DNA of 64,000 nt from Planctomonas deserti (GCF_003067705.1 NZ_QANL01000004.1:186001-250000), one strand, 5' to 3'. Positions 17,737 through 30,878 are shown, counted from the stretch's first letter. The notes: a model not told the origin generated them from the sequence alone. Translations and numbers: made by a program.

Positions 17737-20700
17737 CGGTCACCTCCAGAATCCTTCCCCAGACCACGTCCCCATCGGGATCGAGGCCTTCATCAACAGC
17801 CGTCTGGCGGGTGGCCAGCACGGCGGCGTAGTCCCGCGGCAGCACCTTCACGAAGCGCTCCGCGGCGGTGTCGAAGTCGGCGAGCATGCGCTCCGCGACC
17901 GCGGAGTCCGTCTCGCGGACGTGCTGCTCGAGCAGGTCGTGCAGGATCTCCCTGTCGCCGCTGCCGAGCGGGTGCAGCTCGAGCTCCCCGGACGCGAGCG
18001 CCTCGCCGTTCACCCGGTCGCGGTCGAGCTCATAGACATACGCGGTGCCGCCGGACATGCCGGCGCCCAGGTTCCGCCCGGTCTCGCCCAGGATGACGGC
18101 GAGTCCGCCGGTCATGTACTCGAGCGCGTGGTCGCCGACGCCCTCGGCGACGGCGGTCGCCCCGGAGTTGCGCACCATGAAGCGCTCGCCGACGATGCCC
18201 CGCAGGAACATGCTGCCCTGGGTCGCGCCGTAGCCGATCACGTTGCCCGCGATCACGTTCTGCTCAGCGGGGAACGTCGCCGAGCGGTCGGGCCGCACGA
18301 CGATGCTTCCGCCCGAGAGTCCCTTGCCGACGTAGTCGTTGCTGTCGCCCTCGAGGCGCAGGGTGATGCCGGACGGCACGAACGCGCCGAACGACTGACC
18401 GGCGGAGCCGTGCAGCGTGATGTCGATGGTGCCCGCGGGCAGCCCGTTGACGCCGTGCCGCTTGGTGACCTCGTGACCGAGCATCGTGCCGACCGCGCGG
18501 GCCGTGTTGCGCACGGGCAGCTCGATCCGCACCGGCGTGCCGTGCTCGATGGCGTCCCGGCTGCGGTGCAGCAGCAGGTTGTCGAAGTGCTCCTCGAGCT
18601 CGTGGTTCTGCGGCACGCGGTTGCGGCGCGGCTCGTCCTCGGCGAACTCCGGCCCGACCAGCACGGGGCTGAGGTCGAGGCCGTCGGCCTTCCAGTGCTT
18701 GATCGCGGCGTCGACGTCGAGCAGCTCACTGTGGCCGATGGCCTCGTCGAGGCTGCGGAAGCCGAGCTCGGCGAGGTACTCGCGCACCTCCTGGGCGAGG
18801 AACTCGAAGAAGTTCACCACGAACTCCGGCTTGCCGCTGAAGCGGGCGCGAAGCTCCGGGTTCTGCGTCGCGACGCCGACCGGGCAGGTGTCCAGGTGGC
18901 AGACGCGCATCATGATGCAGCCCGAGACGATGAGCGGCGCGGTCGCGAAGCCGTACTCCTCCGCGCCGAGCAGCGCGGCGACGATGACGTCGCGGCCGGT
19001 CTTCATCTGACCGTCGACCTGCACGACGACGCGGTCGCGCATGCCGTTGAGCATGAGCGTCTGCTGGGTCTCGGCAAGGCCGATCTCCCACGGGGTGCCC
19101 GCGTGCTTGAGGGAGTTGAGCGGGCTCGCGCCCGTTCCGCCGTCGTGGCCGGACACGAGCACGACGTCGGCCAGGGCCTTCGTCACGCCCGCGGCGACCG
19201 CGCCGATGCCCGACTGGCTGACCAGCTTGACGTGGATGCGGGCGCCCGGGTTGGCGCGCTTGAGGTCGAAGATCAGCTGCTTCAGGTCCTCGATGGAGTA
19301 GATGTCGTGGTGCGGCGGCGGCGAGATGAGGCCGACGCCCGCGGTCGCGTTGCGGGTGCGCGCGATCCAGGGGTACACCTTCATGGGCGGCAGCTGGCCG
19401 CCCTCGCCGGGCTTCGCGCCCTGCGCCATCTTGATCTGGATGTCGTCGGCGTGCGTCAGGTACATGCTCGTGACGCCGAACCGGCCGGACGCGACCTGCT
19501 TGATCGCGCTGCGGCGCTCGGGGTCGAGCAGCCGGTCGACGTCCTCGCCGCCCTCGCCCGTGTTCGACTTCGCGCCGAGCCGGTTCATCGCGATCGCGAG
19601 GGTCTCGTGCGCCTCCTGGGAGATGGAGCCGTAGCTCATCGCACCGGTCGAGAAGCGCTTGACGATCTCGCTGATCGGCTCGACCTCGTCGAGCGGGATG
19701 GACGGGCGCGCATCCGTCTGCAGGCGGAACAGGCCGCGCAGCGTCATGAGCTCCTCGGCCTGCTTGTCGACCATCTGCGAGTACTCGCGGAAGATGTCGT
19801 ACCGGCGCGACTTGGTGGAGTGCTGAAGCCGGAACACGGTGTCCGGGTTGAAGAGGTGCGGCGGGCCGAAGCGGCGCCACTGGTACTCGCCGCCCGTGTT
19901 CAGGTGCTCGTGCGCCTCGGTGACCCGCTCCGGGCCGTAGGCGTCCGCGTGCCGGGCGGCGCTCTCGGCCGCGATGACGTCGATGCCGACGCCGCCGAGC
20001 CGCGACGGGGTGCCCGTGAAGTACTGGGCGACGAACTCCTTGCTGAGCCCCACCGCCTCGAACGTCTGCGCCGCGGCGTACGACGACACGGTGGAGATGC
20101 CCATCTTGGACATGATCTTGAGCACGCCCTTGCCGAGCGCCTTGATGACGTTCTTGACGGCCTTCTCCGGCGTGATGCCGACGATCATGCCGCTGCGGAC
20201 GAGGTTCTCGCAGGTCTCCATGGCGAGGTACGGGTTCACCGCGGACGCGCCGAAGCCCATGAGCGCCGCGACGTGGTGCACCTCGCGCACGTCGCCGGCC
20301 TCGACGACGATGCCGACCCGCATGCGGTTCTCGGTGCGGATGAGGTGGTGGTGCACGGCCGCGAGCATCAGCAGCGACGGGATGGGCGCCAGGTCGCTGG
20401 TCGAGTCGCGGTCGCTGAGCACGATGAACAGCGCGCCCTTCTCGATCGCCTCGTCGACCTCCTGGCACATGGCGGCGATCCGCCGCTCCATCGCCTGCGG
20501 CCCGTCGTCGACACGGTAGAGACCGCGGACGGTCGTCGTGGTCCGGCTGCCGGGCGTGGGGTCGATGTGCTGGATCTTCGCCAGCTCGTCGTTGTCGATC
20601 ACCGGGAAGTCGAGGATGACCTGGCGCGCGTGCTCCGGGGTTGCGTCGAGCAGGTTGCGCTCGGGGCCGAGGCCGAGGCGCAGCGACGTGACGACGGCCT

Positions 20701-22330
20701 CGCGGATGGAGTCCAGCGGCGGGTTGGTCACCTGCGCGAACTGCTGCGTGAAGTAGTCGAAGAGCAGGCGCGGACGCTTGGACAGCACCGCGATGGGGGT
20801 GTCCGAGCCCATCGCACCGAGCGGCTCCGCACCCGTCTGCGCCATGGGCGAGAGCAGGATGCGCACCTCCTCGGTGGTGTAGCCGAAGGTGCGCTGGCGG
20901 CGCACGACCGAGGCCGGCGTGTGCACGATGTGCTCGCGCTCGGGCAGGTCGTGCAGGTTGATGCGGCCCTCCTCGAGCCACTCTCCCCACGGCTGCGACG
21001 ACGCGAGGGTGCTCTTGATCTCCTCGTCCTCGATGAGGCGGCCGGCCTCGGTGTCGACGAGGAACATCTTCCCGGGGCGCAGGCGGCCCTTCCGCACGAC
21101 GCGGGCGGGGTCGATGTCGAGCACGCCGATCTCGCTCGCGAGCACGACGAGGCCCTCGTCGGTCACGAGGTAGCGGCCGGGGCGCAGCCCGTTGCGGTCG
21201 AGGGTCGCGCCCACGACGGCGCCGTCGGTGAAGACGATGGCGGCGGGGCCGTCCCAGGGCTCCATGAGCATGGAGTGGTACTCGTAGAAGGACCGGAGCT
21301 CGGGGTCGATGTCGGTCGAGTTCTCCCACGCCTCCGGGACCATCATCATGATCGCGTGCGGCACGGTGCGGCCGCTGAGCGACAGCAGCTCCACGACCTC
21401 GTCGAACGAGGCGGAGTCGCTGGCTCCGGGGGTGACGATGGGCAGGATGGGCGCGAGGTCGCCGAGCAGCTCGGACTGCAGCTGCGACTGGCGCGCGCGC
21501 ATCCAGTTGCGGTTGCCCTGCACGGTGTTGATCTCGCCGTTGTGCGCGATCATCCGGAACGGCTGGGCGAGCGGCCACGACGGGAAGGTGTTCGTGGAGT
21601 AACGCGAGTGCACGAGCGCGAGCTTGGAGGCGAACCGCTCGTCGGAGAGGTCCGGGTAGAAGGGCTCGAGCTGCAGCGTCGTGACCATGCCCTTGTAGAC
21701 CATGGTGCGCGACGAGAGGGACGGGAAGTACGCGGCGACGCTGCGCTCGGCGCGCTTGCGCAGGCGGAACGTCTGGCGGTCGAGGGCGATGCCGGCCAGC
21801 GGCGCGCCCTCGTCGTCGAACCGGGCGCTGGAGACGAAGAGCTGCTCGATCACGGGCATGGCGCCGCGCGCGAGGGAGCCGAGCTCGCCCGGGTTCACCG
21901 GCACGGCCCGCCAGCCGAGGACCCGGAGGTCCTCCTCCTCGGCGATCGTCGCGATGCCCGCCTTGACGGCCTCGCGCTCGGCGGCGTCGGTCGGCAGGAA
22001 GCTGAGGCCGACGGCGTACTGGCCGGCGGCGGGCAGCTCGAAGCCGGCTACGGCGCGCAGGAACGCGTCGGGGACCTGCGTGATGATGCCCGCGCCGTCG
22101 CCGGTGCCCGCGTCCGAGCCCACCGCGCCGCGGTGCTCGAGGTTCCGCAGCGCGTCGAGGGCCGCGACGATGATGTCGTGGCCGGCGGTGCCGCGCAGCG
22201 TCGCCACCATGGCGAGCCCGCAGGCATCCTTCTCGAACCTGGGGTCGTACATGCCCTGTGCGGCGGGCGCCGTGCTGAACGGCATGCCGCCCGAAGGCGT
22301 CATGCTCTCAGAAGTGGTGTCGACCGACAT
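17729..22330 (-). CDS. gltB: Glutamate synthase large subunit
   Basis: Transfers the amide of glutamine to 2-oxoglutarate, making two glutamates; central to ammonia assimilation. 1533 residues. The N-terminal glutaminase nucleophile is Cys37 in EKDACGLAM, so about 36 residues would be removed on maturation. It is followed by the class-II amidotransferase sequence [19 protein letters not shown]. The central and FMN-binding domains follow, with the 3Fe-4S cysteines in [16 protein letters not shown] (about residue 1140-1155) and the C-terminal beta-helix domain [11 protein letters not shown]. It overlaps gltD. The 120 bp between lgt and gltB could hold its promoter. Confidence 0.98.
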   Translation of the reverse strand: MSVDTTSESMTPSGGMPFSTAPAAQGMYDPRFEKDACGLAMVATLRGTAGHDIIVAALDALRNLEHRGAVGSDAGTGDGAGIITQVPDAFLRAVAGFELPAAGQYAVGLSFLPTDAAEREAVKAGIATIAEEEDLRVLGWRAVPVNPGELGSLARGAMPVIEQLFVSSARFDDEGAPLAGIALDRQTFRLRKRAERSVAAYFPSLSSRTMVYKGMVTTLQLEPFYPDLSDERFASKLALVHSRYSTNTFPSWPLAQPFRMIAHNGEINTVQGNRNWMRARQSQLQSELLGDLAPILPIVTPGASDSASFDEVVELLSLSGRTVPHAIMMMVPEAWENSTDIDPELRSFYEYHSMLMEPWDGPAAIVFTDGAVVGATLDRNGLRPGRYLVTDEGLVVLASEIGVLDIDPARVVRKGRLRPGKMFLVDTEAGRLIEDEEIKSTLASSQPWGEWLEEGRINLHDLPEREHIVHTPASVVRRQRTFGYTTEEVRILLSPMAQTGAEPLGAMGSDTPIAVLSKRPRLLFDYFTQQFAQVTNPPLDSIREAVVTSLRLGLGPERNLLDATPEHARQVILDFPVIDNDELAKIQHIDPTPGSRTTTTVRGLYRVDDGPQAMERRIAAMCQEVDEAIEKGALFIVLSDRDSTSDLAPIPSLLMLAAVHHHLIRTENRMRVGIVVEAGDVREVHHVAALMGFGASAVNPYLAMETCENLVRSGMIVGITPEKAVKNVIKALGKGVLKIMSKMGISTVSSYAAAQTFEAVGLSKEFVAQYFTGTPSRLGGVGIDVIAAESAARHADAYGPERVTEAHEHLNTGGEYQWRRFGPPHLFNPDTVFRLQHSTKSRRYDIFREYSQMVDKQAEELMTLRGLFRLQTDARPSIPLDEVEPISEIVKRFSTGAMSYGSISQEAHETLAIAMNRLGAKSNTGEGGEDVDRLLDPERRSAIKQVASGRFGVTSMYLTHADDIQIKMAQGAKPGEGGQLPPMKVYPWIARTRNATAGVGLISPPPHHDIYSIEDLKQLIFDLKRANPGARIHVKLVSQSGIGAVAAGVTKALADVVLVSGHDGGTGASPLNSLKHAGTPWEIGLAETQQTLMLNGMRDRVVVQVDGQMKTGRDVIVAALLGAEEYGFATAPLIVSGCIMMRVCHLDTCPVGVATQNPELRARFSGKPEFVVNFFEFLAQEVREYLAELGFRSLDEAIGHSELLDVDAAIKHWKADGLDLSPVLVGPEFAEDEPRRNRVPQNHELEEHFDNLLLHRSRDAIEHGTPVRIELPVRNTARAVGTMLGHEVTKRHGVNGLPAGTIDITLHGSAGQSFGAFVPSGITLRLEGDSNDYVGKGLSGGSIVVRPDRSATFPAEQNVIAGNVIGYGATQGSMFLRGIVGERFMVRNSGATAVAEGVGDHALEYMTGGLAVILGETGRNLGAGMSGGTAYVYELDRDRVNGEALASGELELHPLGSGDREILHDLLEQHVRETDSAVAERMLADFDTAAERFVKVLPRDYAAVLATRQTAVDEGLDPDGDVVWGRILEVTGG

Positions 22331-22450
22331 GCGGTAACCGTCCTCTTGTAGCAGGAAGTAGAGGGGGACGTCGCTGGCCCACTATTTCGATGTACCGCCG
22401 CTGCAGGAGAGCGGCGGGTGTTCGTCTGTGACGAGGCGGGGAGGAGTAAT

Positions 22451-23485
22451 CTACCCGGCGTCCGATGACGTCGCGCGAGAGCCGCTTGTGGCGGTCGCTT
22501 GAGAGGCGCCTGACTCGCCGATCCCGGTGCTGCCGTCCGCACGACCGCTCTCGAAATCCGAATCAGTGTAAACGGAGTCTACCTCAGCGGAAGCCGGTGC
22601 CCACTCCCGTCCGGGCTCGTACACGCTCGGCTCGACGCCGGGGTGTCTGCGGGTCTGCACGACGAACAGGATCACGCCGATCGCGATGGCCGCGAGGGCG
22701 GCCCAGACGTTGGTGCGCAGCCCGAAGAAGACCTCGCTCGGGTCGATGCGGAGGGACTCGAACCAGGTGCGGCCGATGCCGTACCAGATGAGGTACAGGG
22801 CGAAGGCGCGGCCCCAGCGCAGGCGGATCTTGCGCTCGAGGAGCAGGATCAGCGCCATGCCGGCGAGGTTCCAGAGGATCTCGTACAGGAAGGTCGGGTG
22901 GAACAGCGTGCCCTCGGGCAGGCCCGCCGGGTAGGCGGGGTTGGTGCTCGGGATCTCGAGGCCCCAGGGCAGGTCCGTCGGCGTGCCGTAGAGCTCGGCG
23001 TTGAAGTAGTTGCCGAGACGGCCGAGCGCCTGGGCGAGCAGCATCGCGGGGGCGAGCGCGTCGGCGAATGACCAGAAGCGGATGCCCGTGAAGCGGCAGC
23101 CGATCCAGGCGCCGACCGCGCCGCCGAGGAGCGAGCCGAAGATGGCGTTGCCGCCCTCCCAGATGTAGAAGACCCGCCACGGGTCCGCGCCGTCGAAGAA
23201 GTAGTCGCCGGGGTGCGTGAGCACGTGATACGCCCGGGCGCCGACGATGCCGAGCGGCACGGCCCACAGGATGATGTCGAGCACGATGCCGGGCTCGGCG
23301 CCCCGCTTCGTGAGCCGCCGCGACGTCAGCATGGTGGCCGCGATGATGCCGGCCAGGATCGCGAGCGCGTAGGCGTGGATCGTGAACTGCAGGGGCAGGT
23401 TGATGCCGAAGTCGGCGAGCCACCCGGTCAGGTCGAACCGCGTCTGATCCGGGCTCGGGCTCGGGATGCTGGCAGGGAGGAACAA
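22451..23485 (-). CDS. lgt: Prolipoprotein diacylglyceryl transferase
   Basis: Membrane enzyme that attaches diacylglycerol from phosphatidylglycerol to the lipobox cysteine of prolipoproteins (for example the ABC binding protein at 53.4-54.4 kb). 344 residues with about seven membrane helices. The Lgt signature GRLGNYFNAELYGTPTDLPW (about 145-165), HVLTHPGDYF, and HPTFLYEILWN are intact. A hydrophilic acidic tail of about 60 residues follows the last helix, as in other actinobacterial Lgt proteins. The start is TTG at 23485 with GGAAG eight bases upstream. It closes the his-trp gene cluster, 58 bp after trpA, in the same order as in mycobacteria. Confidence 0.96.
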   Translation of the reverse strand: MFLPASIPSPSPDQTRFDLTGWLADFGINLPLQFTIHAYALAILAGIIAATMLTSRRLTKRGAEPGIVLDIILWAVPLGIVGARAYHVLTHPGDYFFDGADPWRVFYIWEGGNAIFGSLLGGAVGAWIGCRFTGIRFWSFADALAPAMLLAQALGRLGNYFNAELYGTPTDLPWGLEIPSTNPAYPAGLPEGTLFHPTFLYEILWNLAGMALILLLERKIRLRWGRAFALYLIWYGIGRTWFESLRIDPSEVFFGLRTNVWAALAAIAIGVILFVVQTRRHPGVEPSVYEPGREWAPASAEVDSVYTDSDFESGRADGSTGIGESGASQATATSGSRATSSDAG

Positions 23486-23543
23486 CGGCTGCTTCCTTTC
23501 ACAAGAAGCTTCGAACGAGAGGGGGTGTGATGCGAAGCGACGG

Positions 23544-24352
23544 CTAACTTACCCTAGTGCCGTCGGAGAGGGCCCTCGCCGTGCGGGCCACCTCGTCGAC
23601 GCCGCCGTTGGCGAGCGCGGACACGAGGGCGGAGCCGACGATCGCGCCGTCGGCGTAGGCCAGGACCTCGCGCACCTGCTCGGCGGTCGAGATGCCGAGG
23701 CCGACACACGCGCTCTCGGAGCCGGCCTCGCGCAGCCGCTCCACGAGTCCGCGGGCGGCGTTGTCGACGTCGGACCGGGCGCCCGTGATGCCCATCGTGC
23801 TCACGGCGTAGACGAAGCCGCGGCTCGTCGACACGGCCTGCTGCAGGCGGGTGGCGGTCGACGACGGCGCGGCGAGGAAGATGCGGTCGAGCCCCGTCCG
23901 GTTGGAGGCGGCGATCCACTCGCCCGCCTCGTCGGGGATCAGGTCGGGCGTGATGAGGCCCGCTCCCCCGGCGGCGGCGAGGTCGTCGGCGAAGCGGTCG
24001 ACGCCGTACTGCACGACCGGGTTCCAGTAGGTCATGAGGACGACCGGGGCGTCAACGCGCGACGTGATGCGGCGCACCGCCTCGAAGCCGTCGCGCAGGC
24101 GGAAGCCCTGCGCGAGCGCCTGCTGGGTCGCGGCCTGGATGACGGGTCCGTCCATCACCGGGTCGGAGTAGGGCAGGCCGAGCTCGATGACGTCGACGCC
24201 GTTCTCGGCGAGAGCGACGGCGGCGTCGACGCTGGTCTCGAGGTCGGGGAAGCCGACGGGGAGGTAGCCGATGAGCGCGCCGGTGCCCGCCTCACGGCGG
24301 GCCCGGATGACGCGCTCGACGGGGCTCGCGGTCGTTCCGCTCTGGGTCTCGG

Positions 24353-24356
<4 letters not shown>
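23544..24356 (-). CDS. trpA: Tryptophan synthase alpha chain
   Basis: Cleaves indole-3-glycerol phosphate to indole, which is channelled to TrpB. 270 residues, a TIM barrel. The catalytic Glu is in [11 protein letters not shown] and the second acid in [26 protein letters not shown] corresponds to the mobile loop, and the phosphate site includes GITGARSD. The ATG overlaps the trpB stop by 4 bp (ATGA), indicating coupled translation of the two subunits. Confidence 0.98.
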
Positions 24357-25564
<1,208 letters not shown>

Positions 25565-25565
25565 G

Positions 25566-26336
25566 TCAGACCGCCAGGAATTCTGTGAGGGTGTCGACGG
25601 GATCGTTCGTGACGAGGGCCTCGCCCACCAGCACGACGTCCGCGCCGGAGCGTCGGTAGTGGGCGACGTCGGCGGCCGTCTTGACCGCAGACTCGGCGAC
25701 CCGGATGACGCCGCTGGGGATGGAGTCGGCCAGCCGGCCGAAGAGGTCCTGGTCGAGCTCGAACGTGCTGAGGTCGCGTGCGTTGACGCCGATCAGGCCG
25801 GCGCCGATGTCGAGCGCGCGGGACACCTCGTCGGCGCTGTGCGTCTCGACCAGCGCCGTCATGCCGAGCTGCCCGATGAGCTCGAACAGCTCGCGGAGCA
25901 GGGGCTGCTCGAGCGCGGCAACGATGAGGAGCACGAGGTCGGCGCCTGCGGCGCGCGCCTCGAACACCTGGTACGGCTCGGCGATGAAGTCCTTGCGCAG
26001 CACGGGGACGCGCACCGCGGCGCGCACGGCCTCGAGGTCGGCGAGCGTTCCCAGGAAGCGCCGCCCCTCGGTGAGCACGCTGATGGCGCTTGCGCCGCCC
26101 GTCTCGTAGGAGACGGCGAGCGTCGCGGGATCACGGATCTCGGCGAGGGACCCGCGGGACGGGCTCGCGCGCTTCACCTCGGCGATGATCTTCACGCGCT
26201 CCGACGGCGCGAGGGCCGCCAGGGCGTCGAGCGCGGCGGGGCGGGCGAGAGCGGCCGCCTCCACCTCGGACAGCGGGCGCGCAGTGCGACGCTCCGAAGC
26301 GTCGAGGACGGCTCCGGCTACGAGATCGTCGAGCAC
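25566..26336 (-). CDS. trpC: Indole-3-glycerol phosphate synthase
   Basis: Ring-closing decarboxylation of carboxyphenylaminodeoxyribulose phosphate, the step before TrpA. 256 residues, single TIM barrel (not fused to TrpF). The catalytic lysine region [15 protein letters not shown] (about 48-62), VLRKDFI (second Lys) and [10 protein letters not shown] are conserved. The GTG start at 26336 is four bases past the small membrane protein gene upstream, and trpB follows one base after the stop. Confidence 0.97.
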   Translation of the reverse strand: MLDDLVAGAVLDASERRTARPLSEVEAAALARPAALDALAALAPSERVKIIAEVKRASPSRGSLAEIRDPATLAVSYETGGASAISVLTEGRRFLGTLADLEAVRAAVRVPVLRKDFIAEPYQVFEARAAGADLVLLIVAALEQPLLRELFELIGQLGMTALVETHSADEVSRALDIGAGLIGVNARDLSTFELDQDLFGRLADSIPSGVIRVAESAVKTAADVAHYRRSGADVVLVGEALVTNDPVDTLTEFLAV

Positions 26337-26340
26337 GCTG

Positions 26341-26571
26341 TCAGTGCGCCTTCGGGTTGTATCGGGCGCCGCCGACGCCGTAACCCATGCGCTTGAGCAC
26401 GTAGCCCGAGATCAGGCCGAGGACGATGAGCACGACGCCGGTGATGATCACGGGCATGCTCACGAACCAGAAGCCCAGCGTGCCGACGGCGAAGCCGAGC
26501 AGCATGACGATGACGGCCACCCACGCGGCGGGCGAATTTCCGTGGCCGGGCTCGGTGGACTCAGCGCTCAT
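26341..26571 (-). CDS. Small two-helix membrane protein of the trp operon (DUF6704-like)
   Basis: 76 residues with two hydrophobic helices (about 16-34 and 39-58), a hydrophilic start containing the GHGNSPAAW motif and a basic C-terminus. Proteins with this HGxxPAAW start are regularly found just before trpC in actinobacteria and are annotated as HGxxPAAW/DUF6704 proteins. Function is unknown; the position suggests a membrane-linked role in tryptophan synthesis, but that is only inference from context. Confidence 0.85.
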   Translation of the reverse strand: MSAESTEPGHGNSPAAWVAVIVMLLGFAVGTLGFWFVSMPVIITGVVLIVLGLISGYVLKRMGYGVGGARYNPKAH

Positions 26572-26611
26572 GTGTTCTCTACTCCTCGGGGGTGTCGCGT
26601 TCCGGTCGAGT

Positions 26612-27211
26612 CTAGCGGTCGCTCCCTGTGGGGTCCCGCCCGTCGCTCAGGGTGTCCCAGTCGGAGACGCTCGCGTCGCGCCCCCGCGCGGGGGCCTCGT
26701 CGAACTGCACGGCGGAGTACCGGCGCGAGGACGCGGGCCACCGGCGGGACGTCACCAGCACGGCGACGCCGAGGAGCGCCGCGAGCACGCCGAGTGCAAG
26801 CGTGACGGCGGCCCAGGTGCCGCCCGAGACCCCGGCCACGAGGGCGGCGACGGATGCGGCGCCGTCGATGCCCGTGCTGTCGGTGACCGCGCGGGCCCCC
26901 GCGGCGACGGGATCCGCCGCGGCCAGGGACGCGGAGAGCACGATGCAGGCGCCGAGCACGATCTGGAGCACGCCGAGGATCACCCGGAACACCGGTCCGG
27001 CGATCGCGAGCGCGGCGGCGAGGGCGATGCCGGCCAGCGCGAGCGCGCTGAGCGCCGGGGCGGCCACCGACCCGGGCACGGCCACCCGGTCGGCGGAGTC
27101 GCCCGCGAGCGTGAAGACGTACCAGTCGCGCGACCAGGCGAGCAGCACGAGTGCGCTCACGGCGATGACCGCGAGCACGAGGGTGTACTTGAGTCGCGCC
27201 GGGGAGCGCAC
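26612..27211 (-). CDS. Trp-operon-associated membrane protein (TIGR02234-like)
   Basis: 199 residues with four predicted membrane helices: YTLVLAVIAVSALVLLAW at the N-terminus, two central Ala/Leu-rich segments, and WAAVTLALGVLAALLGVAVL, followed by a charged C-tail containing RRWPASSRRYS. This matches the family of unknown function that sits between trpE and trpC in actinobacteria (TIGR02234 / Trp_oprn_chp). The GTG at 27211 lies 2 bp beyond the trpE stop; longer readings run through trpE in another frame and are rejected. Confidence 0.85.
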   Translation of the reverse strand: MRSPARLKYTLVLAVIAVSALVLLAWSRDWYVFTLAGDSADRVAVPGSVAAPALSALALAGIALAAALAIAGPVFRVILGVLQIVLGACIVLSASLAAADPVAAGARAVTDSTGIDGAASVAALVAGVSGGTWAAVTLALGVLAALLGVAVLVTSRRWPASSRRYSAVQFDEAPARGRDASVSDWDTLSDGRDPTGSDR

Positions 27212-27213
27212 CG

Positions 27214-28785
27214 TCAGCGCACCCGGCGGAGGGAGTTCGCCACGGCGACGGCCCGCAGCGGTGCAGCCGCCTTGTTCTGGGTCTCCAGGTACTCGCTGTC
27301 CGGGTCGGAGTCGGCGACGAGGCCGGCGCCCGCCTGCACGTGGGCGACGCCCCCGGCGATCGTTGTGGTGCGGATCGCGATGGCGAGGTCGGCGTCGCCG
27401 GCGAAGTCGAAGTAGCCGACCACTCCCCCGTAGACGCCGCGCTGCGCGGGCTCGAGCTCGTCGATGATCTCGAGGGCCCGCGGCTTCGGCGCCCCGGAGA
27501 GCGTGCCCGCCGGGAACGTGGCCCGGAAGACGTCGACGGACGTCGCCTCCGGGCGCAGGAGCCCCTCGACGGAGGAGACGAGGTGCATGATGTGGCTGAA
27601 CCGCTCCACCTGCATGAACTCCGTCACCTCGACCGTGCCGGCTCGGCAGACCTTGAGCAGGTCGTTGCGGGCGAGGTCGACGAGCATGAGGTGCTCGGCC
27701 CGCTCCTTGGGGTCGGCGAGCAGGTCGTCGGCGAAGGTGCTGTCCTCGTCCGGCGTCGCCCCCCGGGGCCGGGAGCCGGCGATCGGGTGCATGTACACGT
27801 GCTCCTGCTGCACCTTCACGAGCGCCTCGGGTGAGGATCCGACGATCGAGTACGGCTCCCCCTCCGGGTCCTCGAGAGCGAGCAGGTACATGTAGGGGCT
27901 CGGGTTCAGGGTGCGCAGGACCCGATAGACGTCGATCGGTGACGCGGTCACCTCGTGGTCGAAGCGCTGCGAGACCACCACCTGGAACACGTCGCCCTGC
28001 CGGATGTACTCCTTGGAGCGCTCGATGGCGGCCGTGAACTCCGCCTTCGTCGAGCGGCGGGTCGGGGTGGGGACGGTGCCGAGGTCGGCCTCGGCAAGCC
28101 ACGCCTCCGCGGGCGCCGCGAGGCGCTCCTGCATGCGGTCGAGGCGGCGCTGGGCATCCTCCCACAGCGTGTCCGCGTCGTCGGTGCCGTCGTTCAGCGC
28201 GGTCGCGACCAGCTGCACGGTGCCGCGCCGGTGGTCGAGCACCGCGAGCTCCGACACGAACGCGAGCGCCTGGCCCGGCACGTCGTAGTCGGCGGGCGGC
28301 TGGTCAGGGAGGCGCTCGAGCTGGCGGATGGCCTCCCAGCCGATGAAGCCGACGAGGCCGCCGGTCAGCGGCGGGAGGTTTTCGATGCGCGGGGTCTCCC
28401 AGCGCTCGAACAGCGCCGCGAGCGCGTCGAGCGGGCCCGAGGGCGCGCCGTCGCCGAGGGCGCGGTCGGCACCGAGGCCGTAGTCCAGCCACTCCGCCGC
28501 GCCGCCGCGCTGGGTAAGAACACCGAAGGAGTCGACGCCCACGAAGGAGTAGCGGGACCAGATGCCGCCCTGCTCGGCGGACTCGAGCAGGAAGGTGCCC
28601 GGTCGGCCGCCGGCGAGCTTGCGGTAGACGCCGACCGGCGTCTCGCCGTCGGCGAACAGCTCCCGGGCGACGGGCACGACGCGGTGGTCGCCGAGCAGGG
28701 CGTCGAACTCCTCGCGGGCCGTCGTGCCGGTCGCACCGCTCGTGCCGCCGGCGCGCGCGGTGCCGGTCGTTCCCGTGCCGCTCAT
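27214..28785 (-). CDS. trpE: Anthranilate synthase component I
   Basis: Converts chorismate to anthranilate, the first committed step to tryptophan, using ammonia from TrpG. 523 residues. The tryptophan feedback site lies near [18 protein letters not shown]; the catalytic domain has [47 protein letters not shown] and [14 protein letters not shown]. The first 24 residues are a Gly/Thr/Ala low-complexity stretch not found in well-studied homologues. The ATG overlaps the hisI stop by 4 bp, so there is no room for a trp leader or attenuator. trpG and trpD are not in the window. Confidence 0.97.
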   Translation of the reverse strand: MSGTGTTGTARAGGTSGATGTTAREEFDALLGDHRVVPVARELFADGETPVGVYRKLAGGRPGTFLLESAEQGGIWSRYSFVGVDSFGVLTQRGGAAEWLDYGLGADRALGDGAPSGPLDALAALFERWETPRIENLPPLTGGLVGFIGWEAIRQLERLPDQPPADYDVPGQALAFVSELAVLDHRRGTVQLVATALNDGTDDADTLWEDAQRRLDRMQERLAAPAEAWLAEADLGTVPTPTRRSTKAEFTAAIERSKEYIRQGDVFQVVVSQRFDHEVTASPIDVYRVLRTLNPSPYMYLLALEDPEGEPYSIVGSSPEALVKVQQEHVYMHPIAGSRPRGATPDEDSTFADDLLADPKERAEHLMLVDLARNDLLKVCRAGTVEVTEFMQVERFSHIMHLVSSVEGLLRPEATSVDVFRATFPAGTLSGAPKPRALEIIDELEPAQRGVYGGVVGYFDFAGDADLAIAIRTTTIAGGVAHVQAGAGLVADSDPDSEYLETQNKAAAPLRAVAVANSLRRVR

Positions 28786-29150
28786 CGGGTCTCCCCCGTG
28801 ACGGGGTCGAGGGCGTCCGCGTCGAAGCAGGTCCGCGTGCCGGTGTGGCAGGCCACCCCGACCTGGTCCACCTGCACGAGCAGCGTGTCCGCGTCGCAGT
28901 CGAGCGCGGCACCGCGCACGTACTGGGCGTGCCCGCTGGTGTCGCCCTTGCGCCAGAACTCGCTGCGGGAGCGCGACCAGAACGTCACGCGCCCCTCCGT
29001 GAGCGTGCGGCGCAGCGCCTCGCGGTTCATGTAGCCGAGCATCAGCACCTCCTTCGAGTCGTGCTGCTGGATGATCGCGGGCAGCAGCCCGTCGGACGCG
29101 AACCTCGCCCGGTCGAGCACCGCATCCACGTCAGTCGCCGTCATGGTCAT
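28782..29150 (-). CDS. hisI: Phosphoribosyl-AMP cyclohydrolase
   Basis: Third step of histidine synthesis, hydrolytic opening of the PR-AMP adenine ring. 122 residues, a single-domain HisI without the HisE domain, which is encoded separately here. The Mg/Zn-binding sequence [21 protein letters not shown] (about 84-104) with RTCF is intact; [11 protein letters not shown] and [17 protein letters not shown] are family signatures. The ATG at 29150 overlaps the hisF stop by one base (TGATG), and its stop overlaps trpE by four. Confidence 0.97.
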   Translation of the reverse strand: MTMTATDVDAVLDRARFASDGLLPAIIQQHDSKEVLMLGYMNREALRRTLTEGRVTFWSRSRSEFWRKGDTSGHAQYVRGAALDCDADTLLVQVDQVGVACHTGTRTCFDADALDPVTGETR

Positions 29151-30010
29151 CAGCGCACCGCCATCCCGGCGGCGGACAGCTCGCGCTTCACGTCGCCGAT
29201 CGTCATCTCTCCGTTGTGGAACACGGACGCGGCGAGCACCGCATCCGCCCCCGCCTCGATGGCCGCGGGGAAGTGGCCTGCCCGGCCGGCGCCGCCCGAG
29301 GCGATCACCGGGACGCTGCTGATGCCGCGCATGAGGGCGATGAGCTCGGTGTCGAAGCCGTTCTTGGTGCCGTCGGCGTCGATGGAGTTCACGAGAAGCT
29401 CGCCCGCGCCGAGCTGGATCGCCCGCGCCGCCCACTCGAGCGCGTCGATGTCGGTCTCGGTGCGTCCGCCGTGCGTCGTGACGATGAACCCGGACTCCGT
29501 GTTGCCGCCGCGCTTGACGTCGAGGGAGAGCACGACGACCTGGGCGCCGAAGCGGTCGGCGATGTCGCCGATGAGGGCGGGCCGGGCGATGGCCGCGCTG
29601 TTCACGCCGATCTTGTCCGCGCCGCTGGCGAGGAGCCGCCCCACGTCCTCCGGTGAGCGCACGCCGCCGCCGACGGTGAGGGGGATGAAGACCTGCTCGG
29701 CGGTCTTGCTCACGACCTCGTACGTCGTCGCGCGGTTGTCCACGGTCGCGGTCACGTCGAGGAAGGTGAGCTCGTCCGCGCCCTGCTCGTAGTAGGTGCG
29801 CGCGAACTCGACCGGGTCACCGGCGTCGCGCAGGTTCAGGAAGTTGACGCCCTTGACGACTCGCCCCGCGGCGACGTCGAGGCACGGGATCACGCGCACG
29901 GCCAGTGACCCGGACGCGCCGGGACCGCCGGACGGCGTGCCGTCGGCCGGGCTGCCGTTCGCCGGGGTGCCGTTCGCCGGCGTGGGGCTGGTCTGGCTGC
30001 TGTCCGTCAC
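29150..30010 (-). CDS. hisF: Imidazole glycerol phosphate synthase cyclase subunit
   Basis: Uses ammonia from HisH to form imidazole glycerol phosphate and AICAR. The TIM-barrel enzyme begins at [19 protein letters not shown]; the catalytic Asp residues are in PCLDV and LSLDVKRGG. Taking the GTG at 30010 (11 bp after the hisG stop) gives 286 residues, with an extra 30 or so N-terminal residues of [16 protein letters not shown]-type repeats. A GTG just before RVIPCLD could instead start a near-normal protein. hisH, hisA and hisB are not in the window. Confidence 0.95.
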   Translation of the reverse strand: MTDSSQTSPTPANGTPANGSPADGTPSGGPGASGSLAVRVIPCLDVAAGRVVKGVNFLNLRDAGDPVEFARTYYEQGADELTFLDVTATVDNRATTYEVVSKTAEQVFIPLTVGGGVRSPEDVGRLLASGADKIGVNSAAIARPALIGDIADRFGAQVVVLSLDVKRGGNTESGFIVTTHGGRTETDIDALEWAARAIQLGAGELLVNSIDADGTKNGFDTELIALMRGISSVPVIASGGAGRAGHFPAAIEAGADAVLAASVFHNGEMTIGDVKRELSAAGMAVR

Positions 30011-30020
30011 GATCGGCAGC

Positions 30021-30878
30021 CTAGATCCGCGCCGCGTGAATGGCGCTGACGAGGATGGCACGCGCCCCGACCTCGTAGAGGGCGTCCATGATGTGGTTGG
30101 TGTCCGCGCGCGGCACCATGGCGCGCACCGCGACCCACTCGGGATCGCGCAGCGGCGAGATGGTGGGCGACTCGATGCCGGGCGTCAGCTCGATGGCCGC
30201 GTCGAGCAGCGACAGCGGCACGTCGTAGTCCACGAGCACGAACTGTCTCGCCACGAGGACGCCCTGCAGGCGGCGCAGCAGCACCGACGAGCCCTGGCGC
30301 ACGCGGTCGTCCTGCTTGTCGTCCGGGCTGGAGACGAGCACGGCCTCGGACTCGAGGATCACCGGGCCGAAGACCTCGAGCCCTGCCTTGCGGAGGGTCG
30401 TGCCGGTCTCGACGACGTCGGCGATCACATCCGCGACGCCGAGCTGGATGGCGGACTCGACGGCCCCGTCCAGGCGGACGAGCGTCACGGAGACGCCGGC
30501 GTCGCGAAGGAAGGTGCCGACGAGTCCCGGGTAGCTGGTGGCGACGCGCAGGCCGGCTATGTCGGGCAACGCGGAGAAGGCGCCGACCGGGCCGGCGAAG
30601 CGGAAGGTGGATCGGGCGAAGCCGAGGACGGCGGTCTCGACGGCGGCCGACTCGGAGTCGAGCAGCAGATCGCGGCCCGTGATGCCGACGTCGAGGGCGC
30701 CCGAGCCGACATAGGTCGCGATGTCGCGGGGGCGGAGGTAGAAGAACTCGACGTCGTTCCTGGCGTCGACGATCCGCAGCTCCTTCGGGTCGCGGCGGCC
30801 GGTGTATCCGGCCTCGGCGAGCATCTGGGCGGCGGTCTCGGAGAGCGAACCCTTATTGGGAACGGCTACGCGGAGCAT
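30021..30878 (-). CDS. hisG: ATP phosphoribosyltransferase, long form
   Basis: First and feedback-controlled step of histidine synthesis, joining ATP and PRPP. 285 residues, the long form with a C-terminal ACT-like histidine-binding domain, so no HisZ is needed. Features: [16 protein letters not shown] at the start, GITGRDLL, the PRPP-binding [14 protein letters not shown], and [13 protein letters not shown] at the junction with the regulatory domain. The ATG at 30878 is preceded by GAAAAGAGA. It lies 63 bp after hisE and 10 bp before hisF. Confidence 0.97.
   Translation of the reverse strand: MLRVAVPNKGSLSETAAQMLAEAGYTGRRDPKELRIVDARNDVEFFYLRPRDIATYVGSGALDVGITGRDLLLDSESAAVETAVLGFARSTFRFAGPVGAFSALPDIAGLRVATSYPGLVGTFLRDAGVSVTLVRLDGAVESAIQLGVADVIADVVETGTTLRKAGLEVFGPVILESEAVLVSSPDDKQDDRVRQGSSVLLRRLQGVLVARQFVLVDYDVPLSLLDAAIELTPGIESPTISPLRDPEWVAVRAMVPRADTNHIMDALYEVGARAILVSAIHAARI

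Noticed and set aside
17660-22351. Very long open frame on the plus strand opposite gltB
   Set aside because: The minus-strand frame is a full glutamate synthase; the plus-strand translation is an Arg/His/Asp/Val-rich shadow caused by G/C-ending codons.
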